Both the position numbers and the translations under genes were made by a program. A DNA stretch of 64,000 nt from Longispora sp047121295. GTDB taxonomy: Bacteria; Actinomycetota; Actinomycetes; Mycobacteriales; Micromonosporaceae. The stretch covers positions 1,364,001-1,428,000 of the forward strand of contig NZ_CP139447.1 of the NCBI RefSeq assembly GCF_047121295.1. Reading direction: 5' to 3'. How positions within the stretch are numbered: the stretch's first letter is position 1; the number at the start of each line of letters is the position of its first letter. A model generated the notes under the pieces. The model had not been told where the DNA came from, made no database searches, and saw only the letters and a list, made by a program, of their open reading frames with translations. Of the stretch, positions 24,225-34,003 are shown in pieces.

Positions 24225-25360
24225 CCGGCGCTCCGCGACCCGCACCCCACCTCCCGGTGCCTCCGGCGGCCGGGGCGATCTCGGACATCCTGCCGAGCGT
24301 CCTGGCCGCGCTCACCGGGCAGGGCGCAGACCGGCTCGGCCTGACGGCCCGGCTGGCCGGCGCCCGCCGCGTGGTCGTCCTCCTGATCGACGGCCTGGGC
24401 TCCCGGGTGCTGCCGCTCGCCGACGGGGTCGCCCCGGTCCTCGGCGACATCCGGGCCGGCCGGCTCGGCGGTCTGACGGAGATCGCCTGCCACTTCCCGT
24501 CCACCACCCCGGCGAGCCTGGTCAGCCTCGGCACCGGCGCCCTGCCCGGCGCGCACGGCGTGCTCGGCTTCCGGGTCAACGTTCCCGGCACCGACCGGGT
24601 GCTCGACCACACGCAATGGCGGGACGATCCGGACCCGGCGGCCTGGCAACCGGTGCGGACCAGGTTCGAGACGGCCGGCGTGTCCACGGCGGTGCTCGGC
24701 CCGGCGGCGTACGACGGCAGCGGCCTGACCGTCGCCGCGTACCGGGGCGCGCCCTACACCGGGGCCAGCCTGCGGTCACTCGTCGACCGGGTGCTGGCCA
24801 GCGACGCGCGCCTGATCTACGGGTACCACCCGCGCGTCGACACCGCCGGCCACCTCTTCGGCCTCGGCTCGGCCGAGTGGTTGGCCGAGGTCGCGGCGGT
24901 CGACGCCATGCTCGGCCAGCTGGTCGACCTGTTGCCGGCGGACACCGCGCTCGTGGTGACGGCCGACCACGGAATGATCAACGTGCCCGACGAGGACCGG
25001 ATCGACTTCGACGCCGTCCCCGAGCTGCGGTCCGGGGTGCGGGTGCTGGCCGGCGAGCCCCGGGTGCGGTACGTGCACACCCTGCCCGGTGCCCAGGCCG
25101 ACGTGCTCGCGGCCTGGCGCGCGGTCCTCGGCGACACGGCCTCGGTGGTGAGCAGGTCGGAGGCGATCGACGCCGGCTGGTACGGCCCGGTGCCCGACGC
25201 GCACCGCGAGCGGATCGGCGACATCGTGGTGACCTGCCTCGGTCGGCGGGTCGTCCTCGCCTCCGAGCTCGAGCCGGGCGCGTCCGCCCTGGTGGGCTAC
25301 CACGGCTCGATCACCCCGGAGGAGGTCGGCATTCCGCTGATTGTCGTACCGCCCCGGTAG
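24221..25360 (+). CDS. Alkaline phosphatase superfamily phosphodiesterase/nucleotide pyrophosphatase
   Basis: A 379-residue enzyme with the two-metal site of the type I phosphodiesterase family: VVVLLIDGLGSRVLP (metal Asp), the Thr nucleophile in CHFPSTTPASLVSLGTG, GYHPRVDTAGHLFG (Asp and His), VVTADHGMIN (Asp-His) and GYHGSITPEEVGIPLIV (His). No signal peptide is seen, so it is probably cytosolic. GTG 24221 is chosen because it overlaps the preceding micro-ORF and gives MTGAPRPAPHLPVPP before the conserved part. The substrate is unknown; nucleotide or sugar-phosphate diesters are usual for the family. Confidence 0.88.
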   Translation: MTGAPRPAPHLPVPPAAGAISDILPSVLAALTGQGADRLGLTARLAGARRVVVLLIDGLGSRVLPLADGVAPVLGDIRAGRLGGLTEIACHFPSTTPASLVSLGTGALPGAHGVLGFRVNVPGTDRVLDHTQWRDDPDPAAWQPVRTRFETAGVSTAVLGPAAYDGSGLTVAAYRGAPYTGASLRSLVDRVLASDARLIYGYHPRVDTAGHLFGLGSAEWLAEVAAVDAMLGQLVDLLPADTALVVTADHGMINVPDEDRIDFDAVPELRSGVRVLAGEPRVRYVHTLPGAQADVLAAWRAVLGDTASVVSRSEAIDAGWYGPVPDAHRERIGDIVVTCLGRRVVLASELEPGASALVGYHGSITPEEVGIPLIVVPPR

Positions 25361-25370
25361 GTTCGGGGGT
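25358..25370 (+). promoter_or_regulatory. Leaderless -10 promoter of dinB
   Basis: TAGGTT (25358-25363) overlaps the preceding stop codon, with 7 bases to GTG 25371. I saw no actinobacterial SOS box (GAACn4GTTC) near it. Confidence 0.55.
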
Positions 25371-26696
25371 GTGGGCCGTCATCAGCCGCTCCCCGAGGAA
25401 CGCGACGCCCGGTTCGGTCCGGGCGCCGACGATGACGGCTGCCCGATCCTGCACGTCGACATGGACGCGTTCTACGCCTCCGTCGAGCTGCGCCGCCGCC
25501 CCGAGCTGCGCGGCCGTCCCGTCATCGTCGGCGGCCTCGGCCCCCGGGGCGTGGTGAGCGCCGCCAGTTACGAGGCGCGCAAGTTCGGCGTCCGCAGCGC
25601 CATGCCGATGGCCCGGGCCCGGCGCGCCTGCCCGCACGCGGTCTACCTGCCCCCGGACTTCGAGGCGTACAGCGCGGCGTCGCGCACCGTGATGGCCATG
25701 TTCCGGGACGTGACGCCGCTCGTCGAGCCGCTGTCGGTCGACGAGGCGTTCCTCGACGTGTCCGGCGCGGTCCGGCTCTTCGGCCCGCCGGCCGGCATCG
25801 CCCAGCGGCTGCGGACCCGGGTGCACGCGGAGATGGGCCTGACGTGCTCGGTCGGCGTCGCACCGAACAAGTTCCTGGCGAAGCTGGCCTCGACCCGGGC
25901 CAAGCCGGACGGCATGCTCGTCGTGCCCCGGGCGATGATCCTCGACTTCCTGCACCCGCTGCCGGTCGGCGCGCTCTGGGGCGTCGGCGAGCGCACGGCC
26001 GAGGCGCTGCGCCGGCTGGGCCTCGTCCTGGTCGGCGACGTCGCCCAGGCCCCGGCCGCGACCCTCCGCCGCGCGCTGGGCGAGGCGGTCGGCCGGCACG
26101 TGTACGAGCTGTCGTGGGGCCGGGACCCGCGCCGGGTCGTCACCGACACCGTCGAGAAGTCGATCGGCGCGGAGACGACGTTCGACCTGGACGTCACGGA
26201 GCCCGACATCCTCCGCCGGGCGCTGCTCGCGCTGTCGGACAAGGCGAGCCGGCGGCTACGGTCGGCGGCGATGGTGGGCCGGACGGTGGCGCTGAAGGTC
26301 CGCTTCGACGACTTCAGTACCGTGTCGCGGTCCCGGACCCTGCCGGTGCCCACCGACGTCACCCGTGAGGTCTTCGAGACCGCCTGGTCGCTCTACTCGA
26401 TTTTGCGGACTTCGGTCGGTTCCCGCCCGGTTCGTCTGATCGGGGTCCGGGTGGAGGGCCTGATCGGCGCCGACGGCCAGCCCCGCCAGTTGACCCTGGG
26501 CGAGCCCGACCGGGGCTGGCGCGAGGCCGACCAGGCGTCGGACGCCGTGACCGCCCGGTTCGGCCATGCGGCCCTGCGGCCGGCCAGTCTGTTGCGTCCC
26601 CGGGACGGCGGGATGACCGGCCGGAAACCGGCCAATGAACGTGACCTGAGATCGACTGCCCAGGAAGGGCCCGAAGGTGGCAGGATAGAGGAGTGA
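25371..26696 (+). CDS. dinB: DNA polymerase IV (Y family)
   Basis: An error-prone translesion polymerase of 441 residues. The catalytic motifs ILHVDMDAFYASVE and PLSVDEAFLDVSGA hold the three acidic residues; LTCSVGVAPNKFLAKLASTRAKPDG, the helix-hairpin-helix GALWGVGERTAEALRRLG and the little-finger domain follow. The C-terminus has a hydrophilic tail without a clear beta-clamp peptide, though QLTLGEPD at the end of the little finger resembles one. The active site is intact, unlike some mycobacterial-type paralogues. Confidence 0.95.
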   Translation: MGRHQPLPEERDARFGPGADDDGCPILHVDMDAFYASVELRRRPELRGRPVIVGGLGPRGVVSAASYEARKFGVRSAMPMARARRACPHAVYLPPDFEAYSAASRTVMAMFRDVTPLVEPLSVDEAFLDVSGAVRLFGPPAGIAQRLRTRVHAEMGLTCSVGVAPNKFLAKLASTRAKPDGMLVVPRAMILDFLHPLPVGALWGVGERTAEALRRLGLVLVGDVAQAPAATLRRALGEAVGRHVYELSWGRDPRRVVTDTVEKSIGAETTFDLDVTEPDILRRALLALSDKASRRLRSAAMVGRTVALKVRFDDFSTVSRSRTLPVPTDVTREVFETAWSLYSILRTSVGSRPVRLIGVRVEGLIGADGQPRQLTLGEPDRGWREADQASDAVTARFGHAALRPASLLRPRDGGMTGRKPANERDLRSTAQEGPEGGRIEE

Positions 26697-26797
26697 CAGC
26701 GGGTGGAGGTCCACTACACCCCGAGTTGGAAAGTGCGGAATCAGGTCAGGTTTGATAACTGGCCAACATCCGGCTTTCCGAGTCGGTGGCCCCCTCG

Positions 26798-26872
26798 TAG
26801 ACTGGCGTAAGGCAGCCGAACGGCTGCGCGGTCCGCCGACCCGCCCGGGTCGGCTCGATGACCGGGGAGGAG
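26798..26872 (+). promoter_or_regulatory. Promoter and ribosome site of the DUF3040 gene
   Basis: TAGACT (26798-26803) fits a -10 box, giving a leader of about 67 bases with GGGGAGGAG (26864-26872) before GTG 26877. The rest of the gap after dinB shows nothing else I can support. Confidence 0.45.
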
Positions 26873-26876
26873 TGCC

Positions 26877-27257
26877 GTGCCGCTCTCCGAGCACGAGCAG
26901 CGACTGTTCGAGGAGATCGAGCGGTCGCTCGCCGATGACCCCAAATTCGCCTCGGCGGTGCGCGCCAGCGATCCGGGCTACCGCAGCCGGCGTCGCCTTG
27001 TCGCGGCCGGCGGGCTCTTGGTCATCGGCCTCGCACTGCTGATGTATGGCGTTGTCAGTAAGGTCCCGTTGCTGGGTGTCGCCGGTTTCGTGGTGATGCT
27101 CGGATCGGCGGCCTACGGACTGCAGTCGCAGCGTAAGGCGCACCGCCCTGAGCTGCGCGCCGTCGGGGGTCAGGCGAGCCGCCGGACCCGCACCCGCAAG
27201 TCCTCCTTCGTCGACCGTCTCGAGGAACGCTGGCGTCGCCGCATGGACGACCGCTGA
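26877..27257 (+). CDS. DUF3040 membrane protein
   Basis: A 126-residue protein starting MPLSEHEQRLFEEIERSLADDP, the DUF3040 signature, followed by two membrane helices (LVAAGGLLVIGLALLMYGVV and LLGVAGFVVMLGSAAYGL) and a basic cytosolic tail (RRTRTRKSSFVDRLEERWRRR). Confined to actinobacteria and often near mraZ; here it is 20 kb away. Function unknown. A hairpin terminator follows. Confidence 0.9.
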   Translation: MPLSEHEQRLFEEIERSLADDPKFASAVRASDPGYRSRRRLVAAGGLLVIGLALLMYGVVSKVPLLGVAGFVVMLGSAAYGLQSQRKAHRPELRAVGGQASRRTRTRKSSFVDRLEERWRRRMDDR

Positions 27258-27270
27258 GCCATCGTGTACG

Positions 27271-27300
27271 GGGCCCGGCCGGCTGATCCCGGCTGGGCCC
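27271..27300 (+). terminator. Hairpin terminator after the DUF3040 gene
   Basis: GGGCCCGGCCGG (27271-27282) pairs with CCGGCTGGGCCC (27289-27300), 12 bp with one G-T pair and a 6-base loop. Confidence 0.65.
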
Positions 27301-27469
27301 TGACGCGTCCGCGCACCGGGTAGCGCCCGCCGCCCGGCGGGGCCTCGTGCCGCCCGGCCGGGCATCGTCCCGCGCCGCCCAGCCTCCGGGGCCGGGCCAC
27401 GCCGCCGGCCACCCACACCGGGCGCAGTCCCCGACCACCCACGCCCCGGCGACGCCGAAGCGGCACACA

Positions 27470-27505
27470 GAGCGGCCCCCACGCCACCAGGCATGGGGGC
27501 CGCTC
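27470..27505 (-). terminator. Hairpin terminator of the MoxR/DUF58/transglutaminase operon
   Basis: A 16-bp stem (27470-27485 with 27490-27505, one C-A mismatch) and ACCA loop, starting 8 bases after the minus-strand stop at 27514. Nothing else is apparent between 27301 and 27469. Confidence 0.75.
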
Positions 27506-27513
27506 CGGCGTCC

Positions 27514-29925
27514 TCAGCGCGTCCGGAACACCTTCCGGGGCGTCAGGTGATGATGCAGCCGCGCCAACCATTCCACGGTCACGAACCCGGCGTTCCCGGT
27601 CGCCCGCCGCCACCGCTCCATCGTCGACGGCGGCAGGAGCACCGCGCCGATCCGTACCCAGCGGCCGGAGTCCTGCCGCAGCCCGGCCCGTACGGCGGCC
27701 AGCGCGGCCCGGATGCCCTCCCCGGCCAGCGGCTCGCGGGCGTACCGGGCCCGCTCCTCGGCCGTGGCCAGCAGTCGGGCCCCCTCGGCGGCGGTCCCGG
27801 TGAGCAGGCCGGCGAAGGCGCGGTCGCCGACGGTCCGGCCGGTGAGCCGGGTCATCAGGCCCCGAGGGGTCTCGATGGTGTCGCTGTCGAGGCCGTAGTC
27901 GGTGAGCAGGTCCCCGAACTCCGTCCACGCCCGGTGCGTGTTCTGCCGGACGATGTCGGGGTCGCTGGCGGTGGCCCACGCGAGCCGCCGGCGCCGGGTG
28001 AGGATCCGGGCGGTCGCCGGGGTGAGGAGCAGCGCGAGGAGCAGCAGGGCTCCGGCCAGGAAGTACGGCCACTGGGCCGGCTTCACGGGCGTCGCGCCGG
28101 CCGCCGCGCCGCCGCCGGTGTCCTTGTCCTTGGAGTCGGGCTTCGGCGCGTTCGGGTCGCCGTCGTCGACGGGGCCGGAGGACGGGCCGGCGTTGGTCGG
28201 GGTCGGGTTCGGCCGGCTCGGGTCGGGGGCCCAGGGCAGGGCCACGGAGCCGGCGACGAGGGCCGACGGGGTCGGGTCGAACGGCACCCAGCCGAAGCCG
28301 ACGAAGTACACCTCGACCCAGGCGTGCAGGTTGTAGTTGGTCACGACCCAGGTCTTCGGCGAGCCGGGGACCTGGGTGCCCTGGGTGAAGCCGGTGACGA
28401 CCCGGGACGGGATGCCCGCCTGGCGGACCATCCAGGCCATCGCGGAGGCGTACTGCTCGCAGTACCCCTTCTTGTTCTTCAGGAAGTCCTCGATCAGGCT
28501 GCCGCTGGTGCCCGGCTTGGTGCTCAGGGTGTAGCTGAACCCGTTGGTGTCGGAGAACGTGTTGAGGATCCCGAGCACCTTGTCGTACTGGTTCGTCGCG
28601 CCCTGCGTCGCCCGGATCACCTCGGAGGCCACGTACGCGTTCTGCGGCACCCGGGTGAACAGCTGCGCGGCCGGGTCGTCCGGGTTGACGTTGGGGGCCC
28701 GGCGGAGCACCTCGGCCGTCCACGCGTAGTCGACGTAGCTCTGGGTGTACTTGGCCCCGCGCGAGTTGTTGCCCTTGCCCGAGAAGGCCACCCCGGTGAT
28801 CGGGTCGTACTGCCAGGTGCCCTTGACCTTGCGCGCGTCGACGCTGCTGGCCCTCGGGTACAGCCCGAGATAGGGGGTGTCGAGGTTCGCGATCTCGATG
28901 GACGCGGTGTGCTGCTGGCGCTTCACGTCCGGCGGCATGCCCTGGCTGGGGTCGGGGAGCGCGCCGAGCGCCTTGGGCGTGTGCGGGTTCGACGGCCGGA
29001 ATCCGGACTCGTTGACGTCGTCGGCGACCGCGAGCTTCAGGTACCCCGGACTGGGGTTGTCGGTCGTCATCCGGGCCATCTCGATCGTCGCGTTGCGCAT
29101 CAGGAAGCCCTGGAGCTGCGTGATCGGGTTGACCATGGAGCCGCCGCCGTTGCCGGACCCGTTGCCCGGGCCGGTGCCGTCGCCGGTGACGCCGAAGGTG
29201 TTCATGATGCCGCTGCCGAGGCTCGGCACGAGCAGGGGCAGGGCGACGGCGATGGCGAGGCTGGCGATGCCGAGCCGGCGGCCGGCGGCACCCATCGGGG
29301 ACGGCTCCCAGGCGTCGATGTCCTTGCCGTCGCCGCTGAACCGCCGGCCCCACCGCCGGACCCGGTCGGTGTTGTCGGCGACGAGCAGCCACAGGTAACC
29401 GGTCGAGCCCAGCACGAACGGCCACACCGGCACCCGGGAGTCCATGACGGCGACGGGCACGGAGTAGATGGCGAGCATGGGCAGGCCGGCGAGGGCCGGC
29501 CGGCGGAGCGTGACCGCGACCATGTCGATCAGCAGGGCGACCATGCCGACGCCGAGCAGGGTGAGGAACTGCAGCGCGACCCGGCTGGGGGCTGGCACCG
29601 CGACCGCCTGGATGTCGTCGCCGGCCGTGTTCAGCAGGTCGTTGAAGTGTCCGATCACGGCCGGGGTGGGGATGACGCCGAGCAGGGCGCCCTCGCCGAA
29701 CCGGGAGGTGAGGAACAGCAGCAGCACGCTGATCGTGATCAGCGGCTGCGCCCAGGCCGGGGCGCGCAGCGCCCGGGCCGTGATCGCGGCGCCCACGATG
29801 AGCACGACGAGCATCGTGCCCAGGGTCAGCAGCCAGCCCCAGAACTCGAAGATCGAGGTCAGCGGCGTGATGGCCAGCAGGGACGCGATCCCCGCGATGA
29901 TCGCCACGTGCCTGCGCTGGGTCAC
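27514..29925 (-). CDS. TgpA-like membrane transglutaminase
   Basis: 803 residues: about six N-terminal membrane helices (1-235), an extracytoplasmic region with the transglutaminase-like core GYCEQYASAMAWMVRQAGIPSRVV (catalytic Cys near 487), NLHAWVEVYFVGFGWVPFDPTP (His and Asp), a Pro/Gly/Asp-rich linker, one more helix (WPYFLAGALLLLALLL) and a cytosolic DUF4129-like tail. The family crosslinks or cleaves amide bonds at the cell surface and goes with MoxR and DUF58 genes, as here. GTG 29925 has GGAGGT (29937-29932) at 6 bases. Confidence 0.92.
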   Translation of the reverse strand: MTQRRHVAIIAGIASLLAITPLTSIFEFWGWLLTLGTMLVVLIVGAAITARALRAPAWAQPLITISVLLLFLTSRFGEGALLGVIPTPAVIGHFNDLLNTAGDDIQAVAVPAPSRVALQFLTLLGVGMVALLIDMVAVTLRRPALAGLPMLAIYSVPVAVMDSRVPVWPFVLGSTGYLWLLVADNTDRVRRWGRRFSGDGKDIDAWEPSPMGAAGRRLGIASLAIAVALPLLVPSLGSGIMNTFGVTGDGTGPGNGSGNGGGSMVNPITQLQGFLMRNATIEMARMTTDNPSPGYLKLAVADDVNESGFRPSNPHTPKALGALPDPSQGMPPDVKRQQHTASIEIANLDTPYLGLYPRASSVDARKVKGTWQYDPITGVAFSGKGNNSRGAKYTQSYVDYAWTAEVLRRAPNVNPDDPAAQLFTRVPQNAYVASEVIRATQGATNQYDKVLGILNTFSDTNGFSYTLSTKPGTSGSLIEDFLKNKKGYCEQYASAMAWMVRQAGIPSRVVTGFTQGTQVPGSPKTWVVTNYNLHAWVEVYFVGFGWVPFDPTPSALVAGSVALPWAPDPSRPNPTPTNAGPSSGPVDDGDPNAPKPDSKDKDTGGGAAAGATPVKPAQWPYFLAGALLLLALLLTPATARILTRRRRLAWATASDPDIVRQNTHRAWTEFGDLLTDYGLDSDTIETPRGLMTRLTGRTVGDRAFAGLLTGTAAEGARLLATAEERARYAREPLAGEGIRAALAAVRAGLRQDSGRWVRIGAVLLPPSTMERWRRATGNAGFVTVEWLARLHHHLTPRKVFRTR

Positions 29926-29950
29926 CGCGACACCTCCGTGTTGGGTCCGG

Positions 29951-31252
29951 TCACGGGTTCACCCCTGTCGAGACGGTTTCGGCCATGGCGGCGCGGAAGG
30001 CGAAGCCCTGGTTGCCCCGGGCGGCCTGCGGCCACAGCGCGGCGAGCCGGGAGCCGTGCGAGACGCCGACGACCCGCCAGCCGGCCCGGAGCAGGGCCAG
30101 CGCGCCGGCCTCGTGCGCCCGTTCGGCGGCGGCCCGCTGGGCGGGCGGCAGCTGGAGCCAGGTCGTGCTGTCGAGCAGAAAAGCCACACAGATCGATCCG
30201 GTACGCCGCAGGCCCGCCAGCAACTCGGCCTCCTCCGGCGTGATCAGGCCGAGCACGGCGATGACGAGCCCGCCGTCGGAGCGGCGTCGGATCCGCTCCA
30301 TCAGCCGGGTCAGGTCGCCCCGGGGGCCGAGCTTGACGTCGGCGAGGTAGTCGAGCATCGCGCCCTCGCCGTCACCCTCGTTGGCGTCGATGTCGGCGCC
30401 GGTGTCGGTGACCATCCGCAGCTTGTAGCCCTCGTGCCGCAGGTGCAGGGCGACGCTGGCGGCGGCGGACACGGACCACTCGAAGCTGGAGGTGGGGCCC
30501 TCGCCCCGGTGCGCCGTGCCCCGGGTGTCCACGACGATGGTCGCCTTGGACTCCCACGGCTGCTCCTCGCGGCGCACCATCAGCTCGCCGACCCGGGCGG
30601 TGGAGCGCCAGTGCACCCGGCGCAGGTCGTCCCCGTGCCGGTACTCGCGGGTCGCGGCGTCGTCCTCGCCGTGCACGGCCACCGACCGGGCGCGGCTCTC
30701 GCCGGACCCCGCGTACTCCCCGGCCAGCCGGATCTCCGGCAACGCCGTGACCTGCGGGATGACGGTCAGCCGGTCGGTCGACGGGAAGGAACGGGTCAGC
30801 TCGCACAGCCCGAACGGGTCGGTGAGCCGGACGACGAGCGGCCCGACCTCGTACCGGCCGCGCACGTCCGCGCGCACCGTGTAGGCCACAGTGGACGTCT
30901 GGTACGAACCCAGGCGCTCTAGGACCAGTCGGGGCCGGGAGCCCAGCGCGTACGGCAGCCGGTCCTCCAGCAGCATCGTGCCGGTCGGGATCCGGGACAG
31001 GTTCTGCAACCGGAGCACGACCCGCGCGCTGGCCCCGACCGACGCGCGCCGGGGGTCGAGCACCCGGCTGCACGTCAGGCGGTACCGGGTCCGGGAGATG
31101 GCCGCCGCCGCGAGCAGCGGCAGCGTCGCCAGGAGCAGGGCGACCGGGAGCAGGTCCTTCTCGCCGAGCACGATCGCCGACACCAGGGCCGCCGCGGCCG
31201 CCGCGAGGAACGACCGGCCCCGTGTGGTGAGCCCGGCCAGTGCCTCCCGCAT
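29951..31252 (-). CDS. DUF58 domain membrane protein
   Basis: 433 residues: two N-terminal helices (SFLAAAAAALVSAIVLG, LLPVALLLATLPLLAAAAI), an extracytoplasmic-type beta region, then the DUF58 signature EYRHGDDLRRVHWRSTARVGELMVRREEQPWE and a von Willebrand-like alpha/beta region (KATIVVDTRG). DUF58 proteins work with MoxR ATPases as chaperone-like pairs. ATG 31252 lies two bases after the moxR stop; the stop is 26 bases before the transglutaminase start. Confidence 0.92.
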   Translation of the reverse strand: MREALAGLTTRGRSFLAAAAAALVSAIVLGEKDLLPVALLLATLPLLAAAAISRTRYRLTCSRVLDPRRASVGASARVVLRLQNLSRIPTGTMLLEDRLPYALGSRPRLVLERLGSYQTSTVAYTVRADVRGRYEVGPLVVRLTDPFGLCELTRSFPSTDRLTVIPQVTALPEIRLAGEYAGSGESRARSVAVHGEDDAATREYRHGDDLRRVHWRSTARVGELMVRREEQPWESKATIVVDTRGTAHRGEGPTSSFEWSVSAAASVALHLRHEGYKLRMVTDTGADIDANEGDGEGAMLDYLADVKLGPRGDLTRLMERIRRRSDGGLVIAVLGLITPEEAELLAGLRRTGSICVAFLLDSTTWLQLPPAQRAAAERAHEAGALALLRAGWRVVGVSHGSRLAALWPQAARGNQGFAFRAAMAETVSTGVNP

Positions 31253-31254
31253 CG

Positions 31255-32262
<1,008 letters not shown>

Positions 32263-32375
32263 CAGGGCCTCCTCATTCAGTTCAGGAACGGACTGAATTT
32301 TTTCAGCTTCGATGGAATGTTTGTGCCGCCAAGATGGCATCAGTTCGGTTACCGTCCGGGCACGGGGAACGGAGC

Positions 32376-32804
32376 CTACTCGATCATCCTGACCAATGCG
32401 ACGAGGTCGTGCATCAGCCGTTCGGTCCGCTCCGGACCAAGCGCCCGTTCCATCGCTCGGTGCTGGGACGCGGCACGCCTTTTGGCGCGATCGAGCAGTG
32501 CGGAACCCTGATCGGACAGATACACCACGACCCGACGTCTGTCCGCCGGATCCTGGTGCCGGTAGACCAGCGCGGAGTCCACCAGGCGATCGACGGCCTT
32601 CGTCAGCGTCGGGTGCGGCATCAGCACGATCTCGGCCAGCTCGCCCATGGGCTGACCTGGATTTTCGGCCAGGGCACTGAGAATGCGCCACTGTTCCACG
32701 GTAATCCCGGCCTCGGCCAACGCCGCGGAGAGTTCGCGGTGGGCGGCGCGCTCGGCGGCGCTCAGGGCGTAGGCCAGGTGGGTGCGCAAGTCACTCGCTG
32801 GCAT
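32376..32804 (-). CDS. MarR-family transcriptional regulator
   Basis: 142 residues with the MarR winged helix: GITVEQWRILSALAENPGQPMGELAEIVLMPHPTLTKAVDRLVDSALVYRHQDPADRRRVVVYLSDQG, including the D-x-R-D wing. AAGGGG is 6 bases before ATG 32804. It is divergent from the substrate-binding gene across only 45 bases and so likely controls that gene and the permease/amidase run. The ligand is unknown; an amide or the amide sensor's signal is a guess. Confidence 0.9.
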   Translation of the reverse strand: MPASDLRTHLAYALSAAERAAHRELSAALAEAGITVEQWRILSALAENPGQPMGELAEIVLMPHPTLTKAVDRLVDSALVYRHQDPADRRRVVVYLSDQGSALLDRAKRRAASQHRAMERALGPERTERLMHDLVALVRMIE

Positions 32805-32849
32805 GGGTCGCCCCTTTCCCTCACGGTCTGCCCAGACGATACTCGGGTC

Positions 32850-33959
32850 GTGCGTGCGGATGTGACCATCGTCAGTGACCTGTTGGAAGCCCGACTCCTG
32901 GCTCCCGAACCACACGAGGCGGTCCGGGTCGCGCTGGTGATCCCGCTGTCCGGAACATTGGGCATGGTCGGTCCCGGCGCCGTCAACTGCGCGAAACTCG
33001 CGGTCGCCGAGCTCAACGCCGGGGCCGGCATCCTCGGCCGCCCGGTCGAGCTGGTCCTCGTCGACGGCGGCCGGTCCCCGGTCGAGGTGACGGCCGACGT
33101 GATGAGCCTGGTCGAGGCGGGCGCGGTCCGGGCACTGGTCGGCTCGCACGCCAGCGACGTGCGGATCGCGCTGAGCCGGGCGATCGGCGGCCGGTTGCCA
33201 TTCGTGTACACGCCGCCATACGAGGGCGGCGAACACACCCCCGGGGTGTACCTGTCCGGTGAGACCCCCGAGCGCCAGCTCCTGCCGGTGCTCCGCTGGT
33301 TCGCGGAGTGCCGGGGCCGGAAGCGCTGGGCACTGGTCGGCAACGACTACGTCTGGCCGCGCCGGCTGCACGCCTCGGCCGCCGGGTACCTGAAGAGCTG
33401 CGGCGCGGAGGTGGTCACCGAGCGTCACGCCCCGCGCGGGCTGACCGATCCCGGCCCGCTGCTGCACGCGATCGCGGCCTCCCGGGCCGACGCGGTGCTG
33501 CTGACCCTGGTGGGCGCGGACCTGACGCTGTTCAACCGGGCGTTCGCCGCGAGCCCGCTCGCCGGCCGGGTGATCAGGCTCGGCGCGGCCCTGGAGGAGA
33601 ACGGGCTGCTGGGGGCGGGTGGCGACGACACCGGCGAGCTGTACGCGTCGATGGGCTTCTTCGCCTCGATGGCCACGGACGCGTGCGCGGACTTCACGGA
33701 GCGGTACACCAGCAGCTTCGGCAGCCCGGCACCGATGCTCAACGGGCACGCCGAGGCCGTTTACGGCGGAGTCCGGCTGCTTTCCGCGCTCGCCGACCGG
33801 GCGCGTTCGTTGGATTCGGCGGAGATTGACGTCACATCGGATGGTGTGTCCATTATGGCGGGGCGGGGAATGCTGACGGTGACGCATCGTCATGTGGCGC
33901 AGTCCGTGCACCTCGCGCGGGCGGACGGACTCGCGTTCGACGTCGTCAAAACTTTCTAG
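32850..33959 (+). CDS. Cytosolic AmiC/UrtA-like amide- or urea-binding protein
   Basis: 369 residues of the Leu/Ile/Val-amide-urea binding family: VRVALVIPLSGTLGMVGPGAVNCAKLAVAELNAGAGILGRPVELVLVDGG, then VRALVGSHASDVRIALSR, VYTPPYEGGEHTPGVYLSGETPE and RKRWALVGNDYVWPRRLHASAAGYLKSCGAEVV. It lacks any signal peptide or lipobox, unlike transport receptors. In Pseudomonas, the soluble AmiC senses amides and controls the amidase operon, and this gene sits between a MarR gene and a permease plus acetamidase. I infer a cytosolic sensor. GATACT (32838-32843), 6 bases before GTG 32850, is a weak leaderless -10 box. Confidence 0.78.
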   Translation: MRADVTIVSDLLEARLLAPEPHEAVRVALVIPLSGTLGMVGPGAVNCAKLAVAELNAGAGILGRPVELVLVDGGRSPVEVTADVMSLVEAGAVRALVGSHASDVRIALSRAIGGRLPFVYTPPYEGGEHTPGVYLSGETPERQLLPVLRWFAECRGRKRWALVGNDYVWPRRLHASAAGYLKSCGAEVVTERHAPRGLTDPGPLLHAIAASRADAVLLTLVGADLTLFNRAFAASPLAGRVIRLGAALEENGLLGAGGDDTGELYASMGFFASMATDACADFTERYTSSFGSPAPMLNGHAEAVYGGVRLLSALADRARSLDSAEIDVTSDGVSIMAGRGMLTVTHRHVAQSVHLARADGLAFDVVKTF

Positions 33960-33989
33960 CTAAACCTTTTCTCTTTTAAGTAACGGGAC

Positions 33990-34003
33990 TACTCTGCCGC
34001 GTT
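33990..34003 (+). promoter_or_regulatory. Leaderless -10 promoter of the permease gene
   Basis: TACTCT (33990-33995), 8 bases, ATG 34004. The preceding 33960-33985 is AT-rich (TTTTCTCTTTTAAG). Confidence 0.5.

Noticed and set aside
25300..25371. LexA/SOS operator for dinB
   Set aside because: No GAACn4GTTC-type palindrome is present between the preceding gene and dinB; only a leaderless -10 box is seen.
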